Shown piece by piece: positions 1 through 5,137 of a stretch of 8,476 bases of DNA (the first letter of the stretch is position 1; each line of letters starts with the position of its first letter). The position numbers and the translations under genes were made by a program. The DNA is from Flavobacteriales bacterium (GTDB taxonomy: Bacteria; Bacteroidota; Bacteroidia; Flavobacteriales; BACL11). The notes beneath the pieces are model-generated. The model was not told the origin of the DNA, searched no databases, and saw nothing but the letters and a program-made list of their open reading frames with translations. The stretch covers positions 1 to 8,476 of the forward strand of contig JABHQB010000153.1 in assembly GCA_018695965.1 (NCBI GenBank), in the 5' to 3' direction.

Positions 1-609
1 AAAGAAAAAACAGATCAATTTAAAGATCAATTTGCAAGTAAAGCGGCATCAGTTGACCAGCAGGGAAAGTTGTTTACTTATGGTAAGCCATTGATAGACG
101 CATTGGATAATGGAGACGCTCTGAAGAAACCATTATCTATTTTTTATTATGTGATGGCTGCCGGATTTATTTTATGTCCTTTATATTTGGCATACGAAGC
201 AATCTTTGAAATGAGTTTCTTTAAATGGCCATTTATAGATGTAATAGGAGTGACAGTTGTTTTTGCTGCATTTGCATTCTCTTCTTGGATGAGCTTCCAG
301 ATAGTTTGGAATAGAAAGAATAAAAATGTTGATAGCATAAAAGAAGATCAAGGTTTCCTTTCTACCAAGATTATTACAGATCTAATGAAACTTCTTGGAG
401 AGTGTTTTGCTGTTATTGTTGCGATTACTGGTACAGTGGGGGTAATAGCTGGATTAATGAGCGATGCAGCTAGTGATTTTGTTGATAGTGACGGAATCTA
501 TTATATACTTATTTTCCCTGTGATAGGATACCTGATTCTTTTAGGATCTAGATTTTTTGCAGAAATAATAAATGCTACAGCAGATATCGCTAGAAACACC
601 AAAAGATAA
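1..609 (+). CDS. Multi-pass membrane protein of unknown function, 5' end outside window
   Basis: The reading frame is open from base 1 to the TAA at 607-609, giving about 202 visible residues. A TTG at 70 could be taken as the start, but 23 sense codons precede it in frame, beginning KEKTDQFKDQF, so the gene almost certainly starts upstream of the window. The visible part has a polar N-terminal stretch with a short DQF-K-DQF repeat, then four hydrophobic segments at about residues 45-69, 78-103, 131-153 and 166-184, and ends in a basic tail (NTKR). The charged stretch between segments 2 and 3 (NRKNKNVDSIKEDQ) would be a loop. I do not recognise the family and see no catalytic motif. It lies on the same strand as two further small membrane-protein genes. 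An upstream soluble domain cannot be excluded. Confidence 0.75.
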   Translation, partial: KEKTDQFKDQFASKAASVDQQGKLFTYGKPLIDALDNGDALKKPLSIFYYVMAAGFILCPLYLAYEAIFEMSFFKWPFIDVIGVTVVFAAFAFSSWMSFQIVWNRKNKNVDSIKEDQGFLSTKIITDLMKLLGECFAVIVAITGTVGVIAGLMSDAASDFVDSDGIYYILIFPVIGYLILLGSRFFAEIINATADIARNTKR

Positions 610-618
610 ATTTATAGA

Positions 619-637
619 ATTTTAGTTAACCTAAAAT
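619..637 (+). terminator. Weak AT-rich hairpin after the first gene
   Basis: A 7-bp perfect inverted repeat, ATTTTAG and CTAAAAT, with a 5-base loop begins nine bases after the stop codon at 607-609. A loose T-rich stretch (TGTTTTTAATTTT) follows only after about a dozen bases. The position fits a 3' end, but the stem has a single G-C pair, so it is at best a weak terminator. In the same 96-base gap, ACTTATG (641-647) and CATAAGT (677-683) form another 7-bp inverted repeat with a 29-base spacer, which may be chance in such AT-rich DNA. Confidence 0.25.
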
Positions 638-705
638 AATACTTATGTGTTGTTTTTAATTTTCAATGGTATGGATCATAAGTTTTTCTATTAAATAAAA
701 TAATT

Positions 706-1149
706 TTGGTTAATAATAGAATTTTATCATTTCTGTTTGGAATTCTCTTTATAATGTCATTATTCTTTACATGGATTACAATCCCACAAGATATGTCATT
801 AATAGAGATATCTCGATTTACACAAATAGGTCTTGCAAAAACAATACCTCAATATATGTTCTTTTATATAGGTTTTGTATTTCTGATATTAGGAATTATT
901 AGTTTGTTAATGAACTTTAATGATAAAATAAGAATTGCAAGAATTGTACTGTATTTAGTTCCATTATATTTTATTATAATATGTGTCTTAAATATTCTAG
1001 AATTCAATCGAGATATAATAGAAAAACCAGATAGTAGTGTTAATATAATAGATCTGTTGAGAACATTAGGAATAGGGTTTTATATTTTCTTAATCTCGTA
1101 TGTAGGTTTATTGAAATATTTAAAAATAGAGAAAAAGAGTGGCAGCTGA
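706..1149 (+). CDS. Small four-helix membrane protein of unknown function
   Basis: This 147-residue frame ends in TGA at 1147-1149. Four hydrophobic segments are visible at about residues 6-24, 50-70, 77-98 and 117-137. A short polar loop with a conspicuous proline (TIPQDMS) lies between segments 1 and 2, and the C-terminus is lysine-rich (KIEKKSGS). The start is uncertain. The frame is open back to a stop at 679 with no ATG, so TTG at 706 is the best start that keeps the whole first helix. ATG at 754 would give 131 residues and cut that helix. Bases 701-708 (TAATTTTG) also match the -7 promoter motif and would overlap the TTG, which would favour the later ATG if the promoter is real. I do not recognise the family and assign no function. 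Confidence 0.6.
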   Translation: MVNNRILSFLFGILFIMSLFFTWITIPQDMSLIEISRFTQIGLAKTIPQYMFFYIGFVFLILGIISLLMNFNDKIRIARIVLYLVPLYFIIICVLNILEFNRDIIEKPDSSVNIIDLLRTLGIGFYIFLISYVGLLKYLKIEKKSGS

Positions 1150-1189
1150 AAACCTTATAGAGTAGGCGATTTTAAAAAATTTGGAAATT

Positions 1190-1534
1190 ATGGAATGGTA
1201 TTTAAAAGTTTAAAAAAATTACGCTGTATTTAACGGAAGGGCTAGAAGAAAAGAATATTGGATGTTTGTATTATTCAATGCAATTGCTAGTTTTATTCTT
1301 GGTTTTATTGATGGAGCAACAGGTATGTATGATCCATCTACTGGATACGGAGCTCTTAGTGGGATATACTCACTTGCTGTCTTAATTCCTACAATAGCAG
1401 TTGCTGTAAGAAGAATGCATGATGTTGGGAAAAGTGGATGGTACTTATTAATTCCAATTTATAATTTTATCTTAGCCTGCACTGATGGGGATAGTACAGA
1501 TAATAAATATGGTGCAAACCCAAAAGGATTATAA
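1190..1534 (+). pseudogene. DUF805 family membrane protein gene interrupted by an in-frame stop
   Basis: Reading from ATG 1190 gives MEWYLKV, a TAA stop at 1211-1213, then KNYAVFNGRARRKEYW and, in the same frame, the remaining 90 residues to the TAA at 1532-1534. The two halves match a normal DUF805 N-terminus: an amphipathic start, then an F-x-GRARRKEYW motif before the first helix, then the RRMHDVGKSGWY motif before the last helix, and a polar tail (DGDSTDNKYGANPKGL). With the stop read as leucine the protein would be 114 residues, normal for the family. One base (TTA to TAA at 1212, at a T/A run junction) explains the break. Translation could restart at ATG 1262, giving 90 residues without the arginine-rich motif; whether that product works is unknown. 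DUF805 proteins are inner-membrane proteins of unclear function. A sequencing error at the homopolymer is the main alternative. Confidence 0.8.
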
Positions 1535-1547
1535 ATTTGTATAAAAG

Positions 1548-1576
1548 AAACCGAGATGAGAATCTCGGTTTTTTTT
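1548..1576. terminator. Bidirectional intrinsic terminator between the DUF805 gene and fumC
   Basis: A 10-bp perfect stem (AAACCGAGAT and ATCTCGGTTT) closes a 4-base GAGA loop. On the + strand the stem runs into eight T residues (1569-1576). On the - strand the 5' A-run reads as TTTCTTTT. It lies 14 bases after the DUF805 stop (1534) and 9 bases beyond the fumC stop (1585), so it can end transcription from both sides. It is the only strong terminator in the window. Confidence 0.92.
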
Positions 1577-1584
1577 AATTTCCA

Positions 1585-2970
1585 TTAACACATATCCCCT
1601 GGTCTTACCCACTTATCAAATTCTTCTTCAGTTAGGTAACCCAAATTAACACTTTCTTCTTTTAGAGTTGTACCGTTTTCATGAGCTGTTTTAGCAATTT
1701 TAGCTGCTTTCTCGTAGCCAATCTTTGTATTCAGAGCAGTAACCAACATTAAGGAATTCTCTAAATTATTTTTAAGGTTTTCATGGTTAGGTTTAATGCC
1801 TTTAGCACAATTTACATCAAAAGAGACGCAAGCATCACCAATCAATCTGGCAGATTGTAAGAAGTTTGCAGCCATCATTGGTTTAAAAACATTTAACTCG
1901 TAATGTCCTTGCATTCCACCGACAGATATTGACACATCATTACCAATAACTTGTGCACAAACCATTGTAAGAGCTTCTGCTTGAGTAGGGTTTACTTTTC
2001 CTGGCATAATCGAAGAACCAGGTTCGTTTGAAGGGATAATAATCTCTCCGATTCCACTTCTTGGTCCTGAAGCAAGTAACCGTATGTCGTTTGCTATTTT
2101 ATTTAAAGAAACTGCTAATTGTTTTAATGCTCCGTGTGTTTCTACAATTGCATCGTGAGCCGCTAGTGCTTCAAATTTATTTTCTGCAGTAATAAAAGGA
2201 AGTCCTGTAAAATCAGCAATATACTTTGCTACTAATTCAGAATATCCATCTGGAGTGTTGATTCCTGTTCCTACTGCTGTTCCTCCCAATGCCAGTTCCG
2301 ATAGGTGAGAAAGTGTATTGTTAAGTGCTTTTAGACCATGGTCTAATTGAGAAACATATCCAGAGAATTCTTGACCAAGTGTAAGTGGGGTAGCATCCAT
2401 TAGATGAGTTCTACCAATCTTTACAACATTCATGAACTCTGCAGATTTCTTTTGTAGAGTATTTCTTAATTGATCCACTCCAGGGATTGTTGTTTCTACT
2501 AACATTTTGTAAGAAGCAATATGCATGCCAGTAGGAAAAGTATCGTTAGAGCTCTGTGATTTATTTACATCATCATTTGGGTGTATTGTTTTATCATTAT
2601 CATCCAAACTTCCTCCATTAATAACATGAGCTCTATTTGCAATAACCTCATTGGTATTCATATTACTTTGAGTACCACTTCCTGTTTGCCAAATTACAAG
2701 TGGGAACTGATTATCATGTTTCCCTTCTAAAATTTCATCACATACTTTTGAGATTAAATCTCTTTTTTCTTCAGATAAAACACCTAATTTACAATTAGTA
2801 TGAGCAGCTGCCTTTTTTAAATAAGCAAAACCATAAATAATTTCGAGTGGCATAGAGGACTCACTTCCAATTTTAAAGTTATTTATACTTCTTTGAGTTT
2901 GAGCTCCCCAGTATTTTTCTGATGGCACTTGAACATCACCCATTGTATCTTTTTCTATTCGATAATTCAT
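1585..2970 (-). CDS. fumC: Fumarate hydratase class II
   Basis: This 461-residue protein catalyses the reversible hydration of fumarate to L-malate in the TCA cycle, as a cytosolic, iron-independent homotetramer. It is full length for class II enzymes (about 460-467). Family motifs run in order: TGSGTQSNMNTNEV at 96-109, SSNDTFPTGMHIA at 140-152, GRTHLMDATPLTLGQE at 186-201 with the conserved active-site His189, GTAVGTGIN at 230-238, and the superfamily signature GSSIMPGKVNPTQAEA at 318-333 with the catalytic Ser319 and Lys325/Asn327 on the mobile loop. This pattern separates it from argininosuccinate lyase and, through the fumarase-like N-terminus (WGAQTQRSINNF), makes aspartase less likely, although aspartase is a close relative. 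ATG at 2970 gives the standard N-terminus. The gene appears to stand alone: a strong terminator lies downstream, and upstream is a divergent 47-residue gene sharing a 61-bp promoter region. Confidence 0.97.
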   Translation of the reverse strand: MNYRIEKDTMGDVQVPSEKYWGAQTQRSINNFKIGSESSMPLEIIYGFAYLKKAAAHTNCKLGVLSEEKRDLISKVCDEILEGKHDNQFPLVIWQTGSGTQSNMNTNEVIANRAHVINGGSLDDNDKTIHPNDDVNKSQSSNDTFPTGMHIASYKMLVETTIPGVDQLRNTLQKKSAEFMNVVKIGRTHLMDATPLTLGQEFSGYVSQLDHGLKALNNTLSHLSELALGGTAVGTGINTPDGYSELVAKYIADFTGLPFITAENKFEALAAHDAIVETHGALKQLAVSLNKIANDIRLLASGPRSGIGEIIIPSNEPGSSIMPGKVNPTQAEALTMVCAQVIGNDVSISVGGMQGHYELNVFKPMMAANFLQSARLIGDACVSFDVNCAKGIKPNHENLKNNLENSLMLVTALNTKIGYEKAAKIAKTAHENGTTLKEESVNLGYLTEEEFDKWVRPGDMC

Positions 2971-2981
2971 AATAAAAATGT

Positions 2982-3012
2982 TTTGATAGTTTTAATAGTT
3001 GTTGTTTATTTG
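2982..3012 (+). promoter_or_regulatory. Predicted promoter for the 47-residue membrane protein gene
   Basis: TTTG at 2982-2985, a 19-base spacer and TTTATTTG at 3005-3012 fit the Bacteroidota promoter pattern TTTG-N19-TAnnTTTG with one mismatch in the -7 box. Transcription would begin near 3018-3019, leaving a leader of about 13 bases before the ATG at 3032. The -7 box is only 5 bp from the fumC -7 box on the other strand. Confidence 0.45.
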
Positions 3013-3021
3013 CACTGCAAA
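3009..3021. promoter_or_regulatory. 13-bp palindrome overlapping two divergent -7 elements
   Basis: TTTGCA-C-TGCAAA is a perfect 6+6 inverted repeat around one central base, midway between fumC and the small + strand gene. Each arm contains the TTTG half of one predicted -7 element. It could be an operator for a dimeric regulator, or simply the result of two head-to-head TTTGC promoter motifs. The sequence shows the symmetry; binding is inference. Confidence 0.4.
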
Positions 3022-3025
3022 ATTA
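3018..3025 (-). promoter_or_regulatory. Predicted -7 promoter element for fumC
   Basis: On the - strand this reads TAATTTTG, an exact match to the Bacteroidota -7 consensus TAnnTTTG. Transcription would start around 3010-3012, giving a leader of about 40 bases before the fumC ATG. No TTTG-type -33 element is visible at the expected distance (about 3045-3050), so the promoter may be weak or depend on an activator. Its TTTG half lies inside the 3009-3021 palindrome. Confidence 0.5.
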
Positions 3026-3031
3026 CTAATT

Positions 3032-3175
3032 ATGAAATTTCTAGGCTTCCTTATATTTGTATTTGTTTTTTTAATGGCTTTTTGGGCTATTATATTTTTA
3101 GCTTCTGTGATTCCTTATTTCATCTTTGTTTGGATTAAAGAAGGAAAATTAGAAAACGATCAGATTCCTAATTAG
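3032..3175 (+). CDS. 47-residue single-helix (or hairpin) membrane protein, unknown function
   Basis: ATG at 3032 opens a 47-residue frame ending in TAG at 3173-3175. Residues 3-35 are almost wholly hydrophobic (starting FLGFLIFVFVFLMAFW), long enough for one long helix or a tight two-helix hairpin broken at the SVIPYF proline (residue 28). The C-terminus is short and polar (KEGKLENDQIPN). A coding reading is supported by the start codon's place behind a promoter-like sequence, by the amphiphilic layout typical of small bacterial membrane proteins, and by a clean convergent end overlapping the arsC stop by 4 bases. It is divergent from fumC. I do not recognise a family. The overlapping 69-residue frame at 2929-3138 is less plausible because it starts inside fumC and lacks a coherent hydrophobic pattern. 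Confidence 0.6.
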   Translation: MKFLGFLIFVFVFLMAFWAIIFLASVIPYFIFVWIKEGKLENDQIPN

Positions 3176-3513
3176 TCTATTATCTCTAACACATTTTCAG
3201 GAGGCCTACCTATTCTAGCTTTCGTTCCATTTATTACTATTGGTCTTTCAATTATTTTAGGATGATCAACCATTGCCTGAATAATTTCATTATCTTTTAA
3301 CTCTCTTCCTTTAAAATTTTCTTTCCAAATTTCTTCTTTTCTTCTCACTAAATCAATAGGAGAAATAGATAGTTTAACTAAAATTAACTCCAAATCCTCA
3401 AATTTTGGAGGGTTTTTCAGATATTCAATAATTTCAATTTTCTTTCCTTTTTCTTGTATTAAACTAAGTGTTTGTCTGCTTTTACTGCATCTTGGATTGT
3501 GATATATTTTCAT
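3172..3513 (-). CDS. arsC: Arsenate reductase, glutaredoxin-dependent ArsC family
   Basis: This 113-residue cytosolic protein belongs to the thioredoxin-fold ArsC family, which reduces arsenate to arsenite using glutathione and glutaredoxin. The N-terminal HNPRCSKSR motif carries the catalytic Cys9. The arginines that hold the oxyanion in the plasmid R773 enzyme have counterparts here: Arg57 in LVRRKE, Arg90 in HPKIIERPIV and Arg103 in ARIGRPPENVL. Spx and YffB-type relatives share the fold, but this arginine set and the HPxxIxRPIV motif favour a true reductase. ATG at 3513 lies 4 bases after the prfB stop, so it is probably cotranscribed with recX and prfB. No arsenite pump or ArsR regulator is visible, so it may work with pumps elsewhere or have a general redox role. 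Its stop overlaps the end of the convergent 47-residue gene. Confidence 0.9.
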   Translation of the reverse strand: MKIYHNPRCSKSRQTLSLIQEKGKKIEIIEYLKNPPKFEDLELILVKLSISPIDLVRRKEEIWKENFKGRELKDNEIIQAMVDHPKIIERPIVINGTKARIGRPPENVLEIID

Positions 3514-3517
3514 AATC

Positions 3518-4606
3518 TTATTTTTGACCGAATTCCATTAAATAACTTTTAATAAAAGGATTTAAATCACCATCTAATACCGCATCGGGATTTGTAGATT
3601 CATGATTTGTTCTCAAATCTTTCACCATTTTATAAGGGTGAAGAACATAGTTTCGTATTTGTGACCCCCATTCAATTTTCTTCTTTTTTCCTTCTAATTT
3701 ATCTTTTTCATCTTGATTCTTTCTTAATTCTAAATCATGAAGTTGAGATTTCAAAAGTTGAATAGCTTTAGCTTTGTTTTCCAATTGTGAACGAGACTCA
3801 GAGTTTTCAATTGTAATTCCTGTTGGTCTGTGCTTTAATCGTACTGCAGATTCTGTTTTATTTACTCCCTGTCCTCCAGCTCCACTTGCCCTAAAAGTAT
3901 CCCAACTTATCTCAGATGGGTCAATTACAATTTCTACACTATCATCTGCAAGTGGATAAACAAATACAGATGCGAATGACGTATGTCTTTTTGCATTAGA
4001 ATCGAAAGGTGAAATTCTTACCAATCTGTGCACACCATTTTCTCCTTTCAGATTTCCGAAAGCAAAATCCCCTTCAATTTCTAATGAAACTGCTTTTATC
4101 CCTGCAGGTTCTGCTTTATGGAAGTCGAGTTCTTTTATTTTGTATCCATTCTTTTCTCCCCACATCAAATACATCCTCATAATCATTTCTGCCCAATCCT
4201 GACTTTCTGTTCCTCCCGCTCCAGGATTTATAGTCATAATTGCCGACATATTATCTTCCTCAGCAGAAAGCATGTTCTTAAACTCCAAATCTTCTAGTAA
4301 AGATATGCAACTATGAAATTTTTTCTCTACTTCTACATCTGACGACTCTCCTTCAGAAAGGAATTCCTCTAAAATGATTAGCTCATCTAATTCTGTTTTC
4401 GTTCTATTAAAGGATGAAGTCCAAATTTTTATTTTACTGATTTCTTTTAAGGTTTTTTGTGCCTTATCAGGATGGTCCCAGAAGTTGCTTTCTTGTGTAA
4501 TCTTTTCTAATTTTTCAATTTCTTCTTCTTTTTCCTTAATAGAAAGAAATTGGCAAAGAGAATCTAATCTGTTTTGTATATCTGATATTTGTTCTGAAGA
4601 GATCAT
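3518..4606 (-). CDS. prfB: Peptide chain release factor 2, encoded without a programmed frameshift
   Basis: RF2 reads UGA and UAA stop codons in the ribosomal A site and triggers peptide release. The 362-residue protein has the RF2 stop-recognition tripeptide SPF at 199-201 and the catalytic GGQ loop at 244-246 (RASGAGGQGVNKTESAVRL). An N-terminal coiled region with ESNFWDHPDKAQ at 39-50 precedes them. In many bacteria the frame breaks after about 25 codons at CTT-TGA-C and needs a +1 shift. Here the equivalent site (4546 down to 4541) reads CTT-TCT, continuous in frame as L21-S22, and no AGGGGG-like stimulator precedes it. The N-terminus (ISSEQISDIQNRLDSLCQFL) still aligns with the pre-shift segment of other RF2s, so nothing is truncated. 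The gene follows recX by 13 bases and precedes arsC by 4, suggesting one transcript. Confidence 0.95.
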   Translation of the reverse strand: MISSEQISDIQNRLDSLCQFLSIKEKEEEIEKLEKITQESNFWDHPDKAQKTLKEISKIKIWTSSFNRTKTELDELIILEEFLSEGESSDVEVEKKFHSCISLLEDLEFKNMLSAEEDNMSAIMTINPGAGGTESQDWAEMIMRMYLMWGEKNGYKIKELDFHKAEPAGIKAVSLEIEGDFAFGNLKGENGVHRLVRISPFDSNAKRHTSFASVFVYPLADDSVEIVIDPSEISWDTFRASGAGGQGVNKTESAVRLKHRPTGITIENSESRSQLENKAKAIQLLKSQLHDLELRKNQDEKDKLEGKKKKIEWGSQIRNYVLHPYKMVKDLRTNHESTNPDAVLDGDLNPFIKSYLMEFGQK

Positions 4607-4619
4607 TTTACAAAACTAA

Positions 4620-5090
4620 TTATTTATCCTTGTTTATCAGTTCCCAAATCAACTTGCTTTCAAATCCTTTTTGCTGCAGATGTTTTGCTATTTTTCCTTT
4701 CCGAATAAATTGATTTGTATCTTTTAGAGAATCTCTTTTTTTTAGATACAAGTCTTTTAAAACTTTCACATATTCTTTCTTTTCAATTTGTAACAATCCT
4801 TTATCAATACAATTGTTAGATATTTTTTTAATTTTTAATTCATTTTTTATTTTCACCTTTCCCCACCTCTTTATCCTGAACTTTCCTCTACAAAAAGATT
4901 CGGAAAATCTTTCTTCATTTACAAATTTATCTAATATTAAATCTGTTAAAATATTCTCAATTATTTCATCAGAAATCCCCCATTCTTTCATTTTTTTCTC
5001 AACTTCCCACTGACATCTATCTTGCATAGCACAATACGACTGAATTCTTTCAGTAGCTTCTTTTACAGTATAAACTTTATTGTTTTGCAC
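4620..5090 (-). CDS. recX: RecX family regulatory protein
   Basis: RecX proteins bind RecA filaments and inhibit or modulate recombinase activity. This one has 156 residues, normal for the family, and is built of three-helix repeats. The first carries QSYCAMQDRCQWEVEKKMKE (18-37). The second carries FVNEERFSESFCRGKFRIKR (56-75), followed by WGKVKIKNELKIKKIS. The last, near 131-153, carries KIAKHLQQKGFESKLIWELI. The NEERF-x-ESF-x-RGK core and the RWGKVKIKNEL segment are the clearest RecX signs. The start is GTG at 5088-5090; RecX proteins usually have about eight residues before the YTV-x-EAT stretch, which matches. A -7 motif sits only 4 bases upstream, so the mRNA may be nearly leaderless. 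It is first in a recX-prfB-arsC run; recA is not in the window. Confidence 0.9.
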   Translation of the reverse strand: MQNNKVYTVKEATERIQSYCAMQDRCQWEVEKKMKEWGISDEIIENILTDLILDKFVNEERFSESFCRGKFRIKRWGKVKIKNELKIKKISNNCIDKGLLQIEKKEYVKVLKDLYLKKRDSLKDTNQFIRKGKIAKHLQQKGFESKLIWELINKDK

Positions 5091-5094
5091 TTTT

Positions 5095-5102
5095 CAAAAA
5101 TA
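5095..5102 (-). promoter_or_regulatory. Predicted -7 element directly upstream of recX
   Basis: On the - strand the bases read TATTTTTG, an exact TAnnTTTG match, followed by AAAA and the GTG start of recX at 5090. A start site 5-8 bases beyond the box would fall on or within the start codon, implying a leaderless or near-leaderless transcript. No TTTG -33 element is seen at 19-21 bases. The alternative is chance in T-rich DNA. Confidence 0.4.
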
Positions 5103-5124
5103 CAGTTTATTACTTTATTAATTA

Positions 5125-5132
5125 TATTTTTG
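5125..5132 (+). promoter_or_regulatory. Predicted -7 element directly upstream of the MFS gene
   Basis: TATTTTTG matches TAnnTTTG exactly and is followed by CCAAA and the ATG at 5138. As at recX on the opposite strand, transcription would start on or next to the start codon. There is no clear -33 TTTG at 19-21 bases upstream. The two identical octamers lie back to back, 22 bp apart. Confidence 0.4.
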
Positions 5133-5137
5133 CCAAA

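Noticed and set aside
1165..1189. AAAATTTG before the DUF805 start as a -7 promoter box
   Set aside because: It misses the invariant T of TAnnTTTG, has no -33 partner, and is only a few bases from the ATG. There is too little support.
2929..3138. 69-residue + strand frame covering the fumC start region and intergenic gap
   Set aside because: It begins inside fumC on the opposite strand, and its sequence is an out-of-frame reading of the better-supported 47-residue gene at 3032-3175.
4553..4558. CTTTGC at prfB codons 17-18 as a relic frameshift site
   Set aside because: It contains no in-frame UGA and lies four codons upstream of the position equivalent to the real slip site. The frame is continuous.
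4374..4619. 81-residue + strand frame antisense to prfB, with similar frames at 147-338 (-), 3774-3959 (+), 4813-5013 (+) and 8196-8393 (+)
   Set aside because: Each lies opposite a strongly supported gene (prfB, recX, HU or the first membrane gene), has no motif, and reflects base composition on the opposite strand.
5101..5111. 11-bp TACAGTTTATT repeated at 7971-7981
   Set aside because: Only two copies in unrelated intergenic contexts of very AT-rich DNA. This is expected by chance and is not placed consistently relative to genes.
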